NCBI GenBank assembly: GCA_030682795.1
Contig: JAUXNJ010000001.1
Location: 62,001 to 126,000, forward strand
DNA: 64,000 bases
Reading direction: 5' to 3'
DNA from: Sphingobacteriaceae bacterium
GTDB taxonomy: Bacteria > Bacteroidota > Bacteroidia > UBA7662
Shown here piece by piece: positions 29,801 through 39,351 of this stretch; within the stretch, counting starts at the first letter, position 1, and each line of letters begins with the position of its first letter. The notes beneath the pieces were generated by a model. That model was not told the DNA's origin. It searched no databases and saw only the letters and a program-made list of their open reading frames with translations. A program made the position numbers and the translations under genes.

Positions 29801-29828
29801 TGCTCAAGCTTGCAGCTTAGCAAATTTC
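29795..29828. repeat. inverted repeat abutting the intron 3' end
   Basis: gaaatttgct-c-aagct-tgc-agctt-agcaaatttc: 10-bp perfect outer arms plus 5-bp inner arms. Confidence 0.8.
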
Positions 29829-29833
29829 TCTAA

Positions 29834-30469
29834 ATCGAGTAGGAAGGTAGGGATTAATTCCCTACCTGTCCTCTCACACCACCGTACGTACCGTTCGGTA
29901 TACGGCGGTTCCTTGCTTTACACCATTGAAGGCGTGTTTGACATTGCTTTCAGTTATCCCCTTTGGTTTTTATTTTGAATCGCTCTTATCTATTTTTCGG
30001 ATTCCGTCCTATTCTTGTGATAAGGAGCCTCGCTAACGAGCATCTGATACATGGCCATGTTGGTAACATTCAATTACTGTCAAGCTGCAAGGTTCGGGCC
30101 TTCCTAGATTAACTAGTAATCCAGTACTATGCCCGCTGCTGACTCCTCATGGCAAGCTTTACTCCGTGTTTCAAAATTCATCTCCACACGTCCATGAGGC
30201 CTCCCGTGGTAAGACAATCTACTTTCACGCCATCTCCCCGCCTCATTTACACTCCAATGTCCGTGTAATCTTTGGACTTCGACTTGTTTGGCAGCCTCAT
30301 CCCATTGGATATGCCTGATAAGGTTCGTGTTCCTCGGGGCAGCGTTTTGCCGCCGGCTTCCTTCAGATTCCACCTCACGATGGACACCCTTGCCTTAAGC
30401 TAGTGGTTGGCGATTACATACCCCCACAGTGGACTTGCACCACCTAGTTGATTGCCATGCACGGCACAC
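29834..30469 (-). mobile_element. ORF-less group II intron, probably group IIC-like, about 636 nt
   Basis: Minus strand starts GTGTGCCGTGCATGGCAATCAACTAGGTGGTGCAAGTCCACTGTGGGG (domain I start) and contains GGTGGAATCTGAAGGAAGCCGGCGGCAAA. 32-nt domain V ACCGCCGTATACCGAACGGTACGTACGGTGGT (29878-29909). Domain VI hairpin GGTAGGG-AATTAA-TCCCTACC. Ends CCTACTCGAT. No reverse transcriptase ORF. Confidence 0.85.
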
Positions 30470-30470
30470 A

Positions 30471-30503
30471 AAAAAAAGCTCCACTCTTTCGAGTGGAGCT
30501 TTG
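30471..30503 (-). terminator. rho-independent terminator of the tRNA-Val gene
   Basis: minus strand AAAGCTCCACTC-GAAA-GAGTGGAGCTTTTTTTT immediately downstream of the tRNA. Confidence 0.85.
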
Positions 30504-30507
30504 GGTG

Positions 30508-30582
30508 TGGGCGCACACGGATTCGAACCGCGGACCCTCTGCTTGTAAGGCAGATGCTCTGAACCAGCTGAGCTATGCGCCC
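30508..30582 (-). tRNA. tRNA-Val (anticodon TAC)
   Basis: GGGCGCATAGCTCAGCTGGTTCAGAGCATCTGCCTTACAAGCAGAGGGTCCGCGGTTCGAATCCGTGTGCGCCCA: cloverleaf with paired GGGCGCA/TGCGCCC acceptor and CTTACAA anticodon loop. Confidence 0.96.
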
Positions 30583-30592
30583 TAAGGGACTG

Positions 30593-30623
30593 CAAAGATA
30601 GAAGAGAGATTTAATAGAACAAC
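30593..30623 (-). promoter_or_regulatory. Bacteroidota-type promoter for tRNA-Val
   Basis: minus strand GTTG-N19-TATCTTTG, ending 10 nt upstream of the tRNA 5' end. Confidence 0.65.
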
Positions 30624-30735
30624 TACTGGCCAGAAAAAAAACAAAAAAATCTTCCAGCAAGGAATTCGAAAAGACTGGATGAGCTGCTTTCACAATTTAG
30701 CAGCGATATTTGGGTTATATTTCCACTTGCTTTAG

Positions 30736-33270
30736 ATGCCAAAACGCTTCCAAACCCTTCTGAAAATATTTGTAGCCTTGCTGCTGGCCTTTGCTCTGCT
30801 AATAGGCAGCTTGATACTGTATGTCTACATGCATCAAGAGGAAATTAAAGGCCGCATTGTTACCGTACTTAATGGTCACCTCAACAGTCCTGTAACGGTT
30901 GGCGGACCTATCTACGTCTCCATTTTCGAAAATTTCCCAAGTATCTCCCTAAGCTTCCCTAATATCAGCATCAAAGCAGTAAGCCAAACTGAGGTCCAAG
31001 ACTACCCCCTCCTTAGCGCTGAAAAACTATCCCTTTCCTTCAGTTTGCTCGACCTTTTCGCAGGCCGTTACACCCTTGAGCAGCTTACAATTACCGACGC
31101 GTCTATTGATCTGCGTTTTGATGCCGAGGGCAACCCCAACTACAACATCTGGAAAGCCGATAACAGCACCAGCAGTACTGAAGCCAATTTTGCCATTAAC
31201 AAATTGGTGCTTCGCCGCGTTAAACTCAATTATGTAAACGCCAGCGAAAACCAACTACTGTCGGCTAGCTTTACCGATGCCGATTTCCGGGGAGACTTTA
31301 GCCAGCGTAAATTCCGCCTCCTAGCCAAAGCTTCACTCGAAGGGGGCAGTTTGCAGCTCGAAGACAAACAATTCCTCAAAAACCAGCAATTAGAAGTGAA
31401 CCTGAGCATGGAAGTGGACCTAGATGCTGAAACCGTCACCTTCCCCAACAGCGCGCTGCGCCTCAACCGAGAGCGGCTACAGCTACAGGGCTTCCACCGC
31501 TGGGGCGAACCTTTTGAAACCGACCTCAATTTCTCAGCCGAGCGGTTTCGAGCTGCTCAACTGTTGGCTTTTTATCAGGATGACGATGGCTTTTTTAAAG
31601 AATTAGAAGTGGATGGCGACCTCAACCTCCAAGGCCGCTGGCACTATACCCCCAATGCACCGGAGTTAAGTCTAACCGCCTCCCTACGCGATGCCAAACT
31701 TGCCTACAAAGCCTACGATTTGCAATACCGCGGTAGCACCAACATCCGCGCCACTTACAGTCGACAAGCGCTGCTTGATTTACACTTCGACGAGTTGCAA
31801 CTGAGCCAAAAAGCTGGTGATTTACGCGGTAAACTGCATTATCGCCAGCGCGATAATCTGCTGGAAGGAGAAGTGCGCGGTCAAATTGAACTTGCTCACT
31901 ATCAAAAAGCACTGGCGGCTTTCGACCTCAGTCAGGTCAGCGGCACTGCACAACTCAATCACCGTTTTCAACTGTATCCAGGCACCAATAAGCCCCTGCT
32001 CATTGCAGGCACCTTGCAGCTTCAAAATGCAGCGGGCCAGTACCCCGGCTACCCCTTCAGCGCACTCACTGGCAGCTTTACTACCACTGCCGGCAGCAAA
32101 CCTGAATTGCAAATGCAGCTTGAACGGCTGCAACTCGACACGGTGGCCTTAAGCGGGAAGCTACGTATTGCCAATTACCCAGCCTTGTACGACCAAAAAG
32201 CCGGCAGTGTGCAAGTCAGCGGTCAACTCAAAGCCGATCGCTGGCGCTGGGTAACAGAAAGCAACAGCAATACATCGGCAAGCAGCAGCCCCCTGCCCAT
32301 CAGTGCATTCGACCTCCAGCTCGCAGTAGATCGTTTTTATTGGTACGACTACACCTTCCAGAGTCTCGACGTACAACTCACCGGCCATGCCGGCGATATG
32401 CGCATTCAACTCAACAACTGGCTACTCGCCCAAGGCAAGCTCAGCGGCAGGCTTCGTTGGCAAGAAGTGCCCAGCGGCTTCGTGCTCCAAGGTGCCTTAC
32501 AAGGCAAAAAGATGGATATCAGTAGCCTTTTCAGCACCTTCAATAACTTCGACCAATCGTTTTTGACGCATCAACATCTAAGCGGTCAGCTTGATGTAAA
32601 AAGCACCATACTGCTACGTTTCGATAAAAATTACAACCTCTTGCCCAAGCAGATGGAGGTATTGGCCGACCTTGACCTGCAACAAGGCGGCCTTACCAAC
32701 TTCGAGCCCCTCAACGGCCTTTCCAAATTTGTAGATGCCAAAGAGCTTCAAAATCTACGCTTCCAAAGGCTTACCAACCACGTCGAAATCATCAATGGCG
32801 TGATCGATATTCCACAAATGGACATCAACTCCAACGCCACGCGCATGAGCATCAGTGGCACACATACCCTCGATAATGCTTACACCTATTATATCCAATT
32901 GTCGCTCAGCGATCTTTGGAAAAAGCGTCAAAAACAAATCAGCTTCGATCCTAATTTGGCCGAAGACAAGCCCGATGGCGGGGTGAAATTGTTTTTGGTA
33001 CTCACGGGGCAGGGCGACAATTTCAGCATCCGCTACAACAAAATAGAAGTGCGCGACCAGCTCAGACAAGGGGCCACAGCAGTGCGCAAAGACCTCGGCA
33101 AGCTATTGAAGGAAGAATTTGACGGTACCGCCCGCCAAAAAACATACGAAAACAACCGGCTCGATGACATCGCCCCTATTCCTGTAGAGGCTGATACCTT
33201 ACAAAAAGAGCCCGAAAAAGAATTCGATCCCGTTTATTTGCGTAAACCTAAAAGTCGCCGAGGTGGCTAA
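30736..33270 (+). CDS. AsmA-like outer-membrane biogenesis protein
   Basis: 844 aa; N-terminal TM then HLNSPVTVGGPIYVSIFENFPSISLSFPNISIKAVS; long AsmA-like beta-rich body. Confidence 0.85.
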   Translation: MPKRFQTLLKIFVALLLAFALLIGSLILYVYMHQEEIKGRIVTVLNGHLNSPVTVGGPIYVSIFENFPSISLSFPNISIKAVSQTEVQDYPLLSAEKLSLSFSLLDLFAGRYTLEQLTITDASIDLRFDAEGNPNYNIWKADNSTSSTEANFAINKLVLRRVKLNYVNASENQLLSASFTDADFRGDFSQRKFRLLAKASLEGGSLQLEDKQFLKNQQLEVNLSMEVDLDAETVTFPNSALRLNRERLQLQGFHRWGEPFETDLNFSAERFRAAQLLAFYQDDDGFFKELEVDGDLNLQGRWHYTPNAPELSLTASLRDAKLAYKAYDLQYRGSTNIRATYSRQALLDLHFDELQLSQKAGDLRGKLHYRQRDNLLEGEVRGQIELAHYQKALAAFDLSQVSGTAQLNHRFQLYPGTNKPLLIAGTLQLQNAAGQYPGYPFSALTGSFTTTAGSKPELQMQLERLQLDTVALSGKLRIANYPALYDQKAGSVQVSGQLKADRWRWVTESNSNTSASSSPLPISAFDLQLAVDRFYWYDYTFQSLDVQLTGHAGDMRIQLNNWLLAQGKLSGRLRWQEVPSGFVLQGALQGKKMDISSLFSTFNNFDQSFLTHQHLSGQLDVKSTILLRFDKNYNLLPKQMEVLADLDLQQGGLTNFEPLNGLSKFVDAKELQNLRFQRLTNHVEIINGVIDIPQMDINSNATRMSISGTHTLDNAYTYYIQLSLSDLWKKRQKQISFDPNLAEDKPDGGVKLFLVLTGQGDNFSIRYNKIEVRDQLRQGATAVRKDLGKLLKEEFDGTARQKTYENNRLDDIAPIPVEADTLQKEPEKEFDPVYLRKPKSRRGG

Positions 33271-33278
33271 TCCCCTGC

Positions 33279-34439
33279 ATGCTATCCATCTACTACAAAA
33301 AAAACAACTGGAAAATTGTTCTTCTCCTCGTGGCGATTGTCATTGGAGCGGTATCCCTTTATTATACCAGTCAGATTGTGCACAACATCGAAAAGCAAGA
33401 GAAGAAAAAAATGCTACTTTGGGCTAGGGCTACGCGCGATCTGAGTTCAAACACCGACCTCGATCAAAATCAAGAGTTTTTACTTGATATACTGCGTGAG
33501 AACGACAACATCCCTGTCATCCTCACAGACGACAATCTGCAAATTCTATCTTATCTCAACATCGACCCACTACAGGCCGAAAAACCAGGTTACCTCGAGC
33601 GACAGTTGGTGATCATGCGCCAGCAGCACGAACCTATTTTAATAGAACCCATAGAAGGCATTCGACAATACATCTTCTTCAAAGACAGCGACCTGCTTTA
33701 CCAATTACGTTATTACCCCTACTTCCAGCTGGCGGTGATCAGTATTTTTTTGCTGGTCAGCTACCTCGCCTTTAGCGTGAGTCGCCGCTACGAACAAGAT
33801 TTTTTATGGGTGGGAATGGCCAAAGAAACAGCGCACCAGCTAGGCACCCCCATCAGCTCCTTGATGGCTTGGCAAGAATACCTGAAAAGCACCACAGCAG
33901 AAGAAGAACAGGAAATGGTGACCGAGGTAGGCAAGGACATCGAACGACTACAAACCATTACTGAGCGTTTTTCGAAAATCGGCTCTGTGCCGGTGTTAGA
34001 GCCGGTGGATATGCGTGAAGTGATTGAGCGCGGCATGGGCTATATGCGCAAACGCGCCTCCGAAAAAGTAGTTTTCCAAATCGAAACTGGCGATCAACCG
34101 GTGATGGTAGCTCTCAACGCCCCGCTTTTCGACTGGGTAATCGAAAACCTCACAAAAAACGCACTCGATGCCATGAGCGGTGCGGGCACCATCCGTCTCC
34201 AACTCTGTACGGCCCAAAAAATGGCAGTAATCGACTTCACAGACAGCGGCAAGGGCATCCCCGCCCATCAATTCCAAGCTATTTTTAAACCGGGCATCAC
34301 CACCCGCAAACGAGGTTGGGGTCTGGGCCTTACTTTAGTCAAGCGCATTATCGAAAAGTACCACGACGGGAAAATATTTGTGAAGTGGTCGGAGCAAGGC
34401 AAGGGCACCACCTTCCGTATTCTATTACCGCTTTCCTAA
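33279..34439 (+). CDS. two-component sensor histidine kinase
   Basis: H-box GMAKETAHQLGTPISSLMAWQEYL, N-box VIENLTKNALDAM, DFTDSGKGIP, KRGWGLGLTLVKRIIEKYHDGKI. Confidence 0.93.
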   Translation: MLSIYYKKNNWKIVLLLVAIVIGAVSLYYTSQIVHNIEKQEKKKMLLWARATRDLSSNTDLDQNQEFLLDILRENDNIPVILTDDNLQILSYLNIDPLQAEKPGYLERQLVIMRQQHEPILIEPIEGIRQYIFFKDSDLLYQLRYYPYFQLAVISIFLLVSYLAFSVSRRYEQDFLWVGMAKETAHQLGTPISSLMAWQEYLKSTTAEEEQEMVTEVGKDIERLQTITERFSKIGSVPVLEPVDMREVIERGMGYMRKRASEKVVFQIETGDQPVMVALNAPLFDWVIENLTKNALDAMSGAGTIRLQLCTAQKMAVIDFTDSGKGIPAHQFQAIFKPGITTRKRGWGLGLTLVKRIIEKYHDGKIFVKWSEQGKGTTFRILLPLS

Positions 34440-34462
34440 GAGCAAATGTTTATTTTTACGCC

Positions 34463-35224
34463 ATGAAGTTAGTGTACCCCTTCCTTTTACTCCTGCTTTT
34501 TGTCTTGTTTACCGCTTCGGCCCAAGCACAGCAAAACACCGCCAAGGATGGTTTAGGTATTGTGCTCATTAAAACTCATTTAGGCGGTTATGCCCCTATC
34601 GGCATCCTGGCCGAACGCTTTGGTCCTGGCGCTACCGTTGGACTAGACATCAGTTATAAAACCACCAAAGGTTGGATTTTTAGCCTAAGCGGCAGCCATA
34701 TGTTTGGCGGTCCGGTACGCGAACGCAACATCCTGAGCAATATTAGCACCGAGGGAGGCGATATCATTACTCAAACGGGGGTGTTTGAAGACTACCGACT
34801 CAAGCAATTTGGCTGGTTATTGTACGGCCGCATAGGCAAGATGTTTACTTTCATAGGCCCCAATCCAAATAGTGGACTTGTAGTAGAGCTAGGTACAGGC
34901 TTGATGCAACATAAAATTTGGATAGAAACCCCTGTTAACAACTCTCCGCAGCTTAGTACAGAATATAAGCGGGGCTACGATCGGTTGAGTAATGGCCTTA
35001 GCTTAAACCCTTTTATAGGCTACCAGCATCTTTCGAATAACAAGCTGATTAACTATTATGTAGGACTAGATGTGCATATTGGTATGACCGAAAACCGCCG
35101 CACCATTAACTACGACACCGGCTTGCGCGATGATCGGCAACGCACCGACCTCATGATAGGCATCAAAGCCGGCTGGATATTGCCGCTGTACAAACGGGCC
35201 GAAAAAGCCATGCTTTTTTATTGA
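34463..35224 (+). CDS. secreted/outer-membrane beta-barrel-like protein of unknown function
   Basis: MKLVYPFLLLLLFVLFTASAQAQQ signal peptide; aromatic/Gly-rich alternating strands; overlaps the next start (TGATG). Confidence 0.7.
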   Translation: MKLVYPFLLLLLFVLFTASAQAQQNTAKDGLGIVLIKTHLGGYAPIGILAERFGPGATVGLDISYKTTKGWIFSLSGSHMFGGPVRERNILSNISTEGGDIITQTGVFEDYRLKQFGWLLYGRIGKMFTFIGPNPNSGLVVELGTGLMQHKIWIETPVNNSPQLSTEYKRGYDRLSNGLSLNPFIGYQHLSNNKLINYYVGLDVHIGMTENRRTINYDTGLRDDRQRTDLMIGIKAGWILPLYKRAEKAMLFY

Positions 35225-36468
35225 TGCAGTTGCTGTACAACTTTGGCATTTGGTTGTACGGGATGGTAGTGCGCCTACTAGCCCTGTTCGGGCATGCCCA
35301 AGCCCAACGCTGGGTAGCAGGCCGTCAGAATATTTGGAAGGCGCTCGAAAAACTTCCGCAAAATCGAAAGCTGATCTGGTTTCATACCGCCTCAGCGGGA
35401 GAATTTGAGCAAGGCCGTCCCTTAATCGAAGCCTATCGAACAGCTTATCCCACACACCTCGTTTTGATTAGCTTTTTTTCCCCTTCTGGCTATGAGTTAC
35501 GGAAAAATTACAGTGGAGCCGATCTCATTTGCTATTTACCCGAGGATAAACCCGCCTTGGTAAAACGCTGGCTTGAAATTGTCCGGCCCAGTTTAGCTAT
35601 TTTTGTAAAATATGAATTCTGGTTTCACCATTATACGCAATTAAAAACCCATAACATTCCTCTTTTGCTAGTTTCTGCACCCTTTAGGCCTAATCAGGCC
35701 TTTTTCAACTGGCCAACCCAGGCTTTTTGGGGGAAGATGTTAGCGGCTGTAAAACATTTTTACGTGCAGGATACGGCATCAGCACAACTGCTTACTGGTT
35801 TGGGTTATCAAAACGTAAGCATTTGCGGAGACACCCGTTTGGATCGGGTGCTTGCCTTGCCAAAAACGAGGTTCAGCGATCCCATCCTAACCGCATTTAG
35901 CCAAGGTCAGTCTGTTTTAGTAGCTGGCAGCACCTGGGCAGCCGACGAAAAAATACTCTCCAGCCTGTTGCAAATGCCAGGCTTCGAGCAGTTGAAGTTA
36001 TTGATAGTTCCACACGAAATTAAGGCAGGAAGTCTGGCCCGAACCACTGCGCTTTTTAATGCCAACGTCGAAGTTTACAGCCAAACACATCCTGAAAAAG
36101 CTACCCACGCACGTGTGCTAGTGCTCGATACCATGGGTATGTTGAGCAAGGTATATCGTTACGGACAAGCGGCCTATGTAGGCGGTGGCTTCGGCAAAGG
36201 CATCCATAATTTGTTAGAACCCGCGGTATATGGTATTCCTGTTTTTTTTGGCCCCAAAAACCAAAAGTTTCTGGAAGCAGCGGCCTTACAAAAAGCGCAT
36301 ATAGGCTTTGAAATTAACTCTGTAAAGGCATTAACATCCGCCCTCCAGCCTTTTTTAACTTCTGAAACCGCCCACCAAGAGCTTCGGGCTGCTACCACAG
36401 CCTGGTTTGCCGCTCAGGCAGGTGCTACAAACACCATCTTGGCCGACATCCGTCAGATGGGACTTTGA
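35224..36468 (+). CDS. kdtA: 3-deoxy-D-manno-octulosonic acid transferase
   Basis: WFHTASAGEFEQGRPLIEAYR, FVKYEFWFHHY, STWAADEKIL, YVGGGFGKGIHNLLEPAVYGIPVFFGP. Confidence 0.93.
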   Translation: MQLLYNFGIWLYGMVVRLLALFGHAQAQRWVAGRQNIWKALEKLPQNRKLIWFHTASAGEFEQGRPLIEAYRTAYPTHLVLISFFSPSGYELRKNYSGADLICYLPEDKPALVKRWLEIVRPSLAIFVKYEFWFHHYTQLKTHNIPLLLVSAPFRPNQAFFNWPTQAFWGKMLAAVKHFYVQDTASAQLLTGLGYQNVSICGDTRLDRVLALPKTRFSDPILTAFSQGQSVLVAGSTWAADEKILSSLLQMPGFEQLKLLIVPHEIKAGSLARTTALFNANVEVYSQTHPEKATHARVLVLDTMGMLSKVYRYGQAAYVGGGFGKGIHNLLEPAVYGIPVFFGPKNQKFLEAAALQKAHIGFEINSVKALTSALQPFLTSETAHQELRAATTAWFAAQAGATNTILADIRQMGL

Positions 36469-36532
36469 CACCCTGTTTTTACCCATTACCAATTCTCCAG
36501 CCGAAGATCTCCCGGCGATTCACATAAATTCT

Positions 36533-36540
36533 TACCTTTG
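36533..36540 (+). promoter_or_regulatory. possible -7 element TACCTTTG upstream of trhO
   Basis: TAnnTTTG match 37 nt upstream of the ATG. Confidence 0.4.
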
Positions 36541-36576
36541 TGTCCGGTTTAAGTATGCACCTTATTACCCCCTTTC

Positions 36577-37644
36577 ATGACACAACTACACAATCGCGTA
36601 GACCGCCGTTTACTCAAACAGCGTCTGCAAGAGGAGGATTTCAAGCGAGTCACCCTCTCCTTTTACCGCTACGTTATTCTTGAAAATCCCCAAGAAGTGC
36701 GCGATCGCCTCTTTCTCCAGTGGCAACATCTCAATTGCTTAGGCCGTATTTATGTAGCCAGGGAAGGCATCAATGCGCAAATGAGCGTGCCAGAAGAGCA
36801 TTATCAGCGGTTTATCGATGAATTATACGCCTGGCCTGAGTTTAAAGCTGTTCCCTTCAAAATTGCCGTCGAAGATGATGGCAAATCCTTTTTCAAACTC
36901 GCTGTTAAACTCCGAGAGAAGATTGTAGCCGACGGCCTCCATGATGGCGATTACGACGTAACCAATGTAGGCCGCCACCTCAGCGCCGAAGAGTTTAATG
37001 AGGCCCTGGCATTGCCCGATACCATTGTGGTAGACATGCGCAACCATTACGAAAGTGAAGTGGGACATTTCGAAGGGGCTATTTGTCCCGATGTAGACAC
37101 CTTTCGCGAAGAATTGCCACTGGTAGCCGATATGCTACAGGATAAAAAAGACAAAAAATTACTGCTCTATTGTACAGGCGGTATCCGTTGTGAAAAGGCC
37201 AGTGCCTACTTTAAGCATTTAGGCTTTGAGGATGTAAACCAGTTGCACGGCGGCATCATTGAATATGCCCGGCAAGTGACCTATAAAGGCCTTCCCAGCA
37301 AATTTAAAGGCAAAAACTTTGTCTTCGACGAGCGTTTGGGCGAACGTATAAGCGATGAAGTCATTGCCCACTGCCACCAATGCGGCACGCCTGCCGATTC
37401 GCATACCAATTGTAACAACGAGGCATGTCACTTGCTCTTTATTCAGTGCGATGCCTGTGCACAAAAGTACAATGGTTGTTGCAGCGAAGCCTGTCAGCTT
37501 ATATACCAATTGCCTGAAGACAAGCAAAAAATCATTCGAAAAGGGCTTTCCAAGGAGCAAAACAATATTTTCCGCAAAGGCCGCTTCAATGAAAAAGCCG
37601 GTACGGTGCTTGAAAAATTAGGTGGTTTAGAAATGAAGCTTTAA
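36577..37644 (+). CDS. trhO: rhodanese-related tRNA uridine(34) hydroxylase TrhO (YceA family)
   Basis: rhodanese VVDMRNHYESEVGHFEGAICPDVDTFREEL, LLYCTGGIRCEKASAYFKHLGFEDVNQLHGGIIEYARQV, Cys-rich C-terminal segment. Confidence 0.93.
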   Translation: MTQLHNRVDRRLLKQRLQEEDFKRVTLSFYRYVILENPQEVRDRLFLQWQHLNCLGRIYVAREGINAQMSVPEEHYQRFIDELYAWPEFKAVPFKIAVEDDGKSFFKLAVKLREKIVADGLHDGDYDVTNVGRHLSAEEFNEALALPDTIVVDMRNHYESEVGHFEGAICPDVDTFREELPLVADMLQDKKDKKLLLYCTGGIRCEKASAYFKHLGFEDVNQLHGGIIEYARQVTYKGLPSKFKGKNFVFDERLGERISDEVIAHCHQCGTPADSHTNCNNEACHLLFIQCDACAQKYNGCCSEACQLIYQLPEDKQKIIRKGLSKEQNNIFRKGRFNEKAGTVLEKLGGLEMKL

Positions 37645-37666
37645 AGCATCGCTACCGAAATTATAC

Positions 37667-37674
37667 TAAATTTG
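37667..37674 (+). promoter_or_regulatory. possible -7 element TAAATTTG upstream of gcvH
   Basis: TAnnTTTG match 17 nt upstream of the ATG. Confidence 0.45.
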
Positions 37675-37690
37675 ACAAAAAAACATACTC

Positions 37691-38071
37691 ATGAACTTTC
37701 CCGCTAACTTAAAGTACACCAAAGAACACGAATGGGTTGCCATCGAAGGCAACATTGCCACTGTAGGCATCACTGATTTTGCGCAGAGCGAATTGGGCGA
37801 CATTGTGTTTGTTGAAATTGAAACCGTAGGCCAAACCGTGGGACGCGATGAGGTTTTTGGCACGGTAGAAGCTGTAAAAACTGTTTCTGACTTATTTATG
37901 CCCATCAGCGGCGAGATTTTAGAAAAAAACGCAGAGCTCGACAACGCACCCGAAGTACTCAACAGCGACCCTTATACTGCTGGTTGGATGATTAAAATCA
38001 AAGTTGCAGACGCCTCTGAAATCGACAGCTTGATGTCAGCTGATGATTACAAACAACATATTGGGCAATAA
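37691..38071 (+). CDS. gcvH: glycine cleavage system H protein
   Basis: [43 protein letters not shown]...[21 protein letters not shown]. Confidence 0.97.
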   Translation: MNFPANLKYTKEHEWVAIEGNIATVGITDFAQSELGDIVFVEIETVGQTVGRDEVFGTVEAVKTVSDLFMPISGEILEKNAELDNAPEVLNSDPYTAGWMIKIKVADASEIDSLMSADDYKQHIGQ

Positions 38072-38480
38072 TTTAGGCGGCCAAATCCGACGCATCAATC
38101 GGGCTGGCATAGGCAATTTATTTAACTTTTGCCTACCGGCCTTGTTGTGGATGGCCCTTATTTTGTTGCTGATTGGTTTACCCGGTTACAGTTTCCCGAA
38201 GAATGAGCTTGTCAGTACAGATAAGTTCATTCATTTCGGGCTTTTTTTTGTACAAACGTTGCTTTGGATGCAAGCCTTTCGAAAGCAAAACGCAATTCCT
38301 ATGCTGCGTTTCGAAGCCGGTTTTTACAGTTTACTCATTGGCATATTATTTAGTGGTATCACTGAAATCATGCAAGGCTTTATTTTCATCCAGCGCTCGG
38401 CAGATTTAATGGATTACTTGGCCAATACTGCGGGCGTGCTCGGTGGCTGGTGGTTTTTCAAACTTTTTATTCAGAAATGA
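38043..38480 (+). CDS. VanZ-like family membrane protein
   Basis: [46 protein letters not shown]; start uncertain (overlaps gcvH). Confidence 0.8.
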   Translation: MITNNILGNNLGGQIRRINRAGIGNLFNFCLPALLWMALILLLIGLPGYSFPKNELVSTDKFIHFGLFFVQTLLWMQAFRKQNAIPMLRFEAGFYSLLIGILFSGITEIMQGFIFIQRSADLMDYLANTAGVLGGWWFFKLFIQK

Positions 38481-38481
38481 G

Positions 38482-39204
38482 ATGCTGAATTACTTGCGGG
38501 AACTCAATGCCAAGCGACTCATTTTTTTTGAGATAGGACTAATCATTGCTTTAAGCATCATGCTCATCCTTTTTAACTGGAAGCACGTAGAACGCGAATT
38601 CAATGCGCCAATTGACTACGATCCCGACTGGGATCGGGTACAAACGCTGGAAACACCCACTCCCCAAACCCGGCAACGCACCTTTGCCCCGCCACCACCC
38701 GAAGTAACCATCTCTAAAGCCCCGCTTTCAGGGAACATCGAAACTGTATTGCTCGACATGTTGGAAGCAGAATTAGCAAGTACCGAAATCAATGAAAACG
38801 ATGTGGCCTTGCCAGCAAGTGCTTTTACTGGCGAATCGCCCGCGGTTGCAGTACCTGCCGAAGACCGCATAGGAGGCGAGTCAGAGATTTTTGTGGTAGT
38901 GGAAGAAATGCCAAGTTTCCCTGGCGGCGATCAAGCATTGTTGCGTTTTCTTTCCGATAATTTGCGTTATCCCTCCTTGGCTCTTGAAAGCAGGATACAA
39001 GGATTAGTAGTTGTGCAGTTCATTATTGATGAAAAAGGACAAATTTCGGCACCAACTATTTTACGAGGCATTGGCGGTGGCTGTGATGAAGAGGCCATCC
39101 GCGTAGTGAAGCTGATGCCAGCTTGGAAGCCTGGCAAACAACGTAATCGCGCTGTTAAGGTACGCTACAACTTACCTGTACGCTTCCAACTCAAAACCGA
39201 TTAA
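38482..39204 (+). CDS. energy transducer TonB
   Basis: single N-terminal TM; C-terminal RYPSLALESRIQGLVVVQFIIDEKGQISAPTILRGIGGGCDEEAIRVVKLMPAWKPGKQRNRAVKVRYNLPVRFQL. Confidence 0.93.
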   Translation: MLNYLRELNAKRLIFFEIGLIIALSIMLILFNWKHVEREFNAPIDYDPDWDRVQTLETPTPQTRQRTFAPPPPEVTISKAPLSGNIETVLLDMLEAELASTEINENDVALPASAFTGESPAVAVPAEDRIGGESEIFVVVEEMPSFPGGDQALLRFLSDNLRYPSLALESRIQGLVVVQFIIDEKGQISAPTILRGIGGGCDEEAIRVVKLMPAWKPGKQRNRAVKVRYNLPVRFQLKTD

Positions 39205-39351
39205 AGCAAACACATTCTTTAAAGGTCTAAGATTGCTTGGCACCAAAAAATATTGGGAATGAATTGTAATATTTGTGTAAGCTCCTTGGCTTTTCGGTGG
39301 GGAATGCATTAATTTGTACATAATTACGTTGTCGTAAAGAAACACGGTCAA

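Noticed and set aside
29487-29807. 106-aa minus-strand ORF MSKFREMKKARTAQRTGALGVFF...
   Set aside because: Composed of the 109-bp-spaced direct repeat (ARTAQRTGALG / DRAADWSFG in different frames); no signal or domain.
30113-30373. 86-aa minus-strand [20 protein letters not shown]...
   Set aside because: Lies inside the group II intron RNA body; the sequence is explained by domain I ribozyme structure and shows no protein family features.
30395-30693. 66-aa and 97-aa minus-strand ORFs over the tRNA region
   Set aside because: Overlap the tRNA-Val gene, its terminator and the intron 5' end; translation is incidental.
38043-38480. gcvH/VanZ overlap as a functional overlapping-gene signal
   Set aside because: The VanZ start is uncertain, so the 29-nt overlap may be a start-call artefact.
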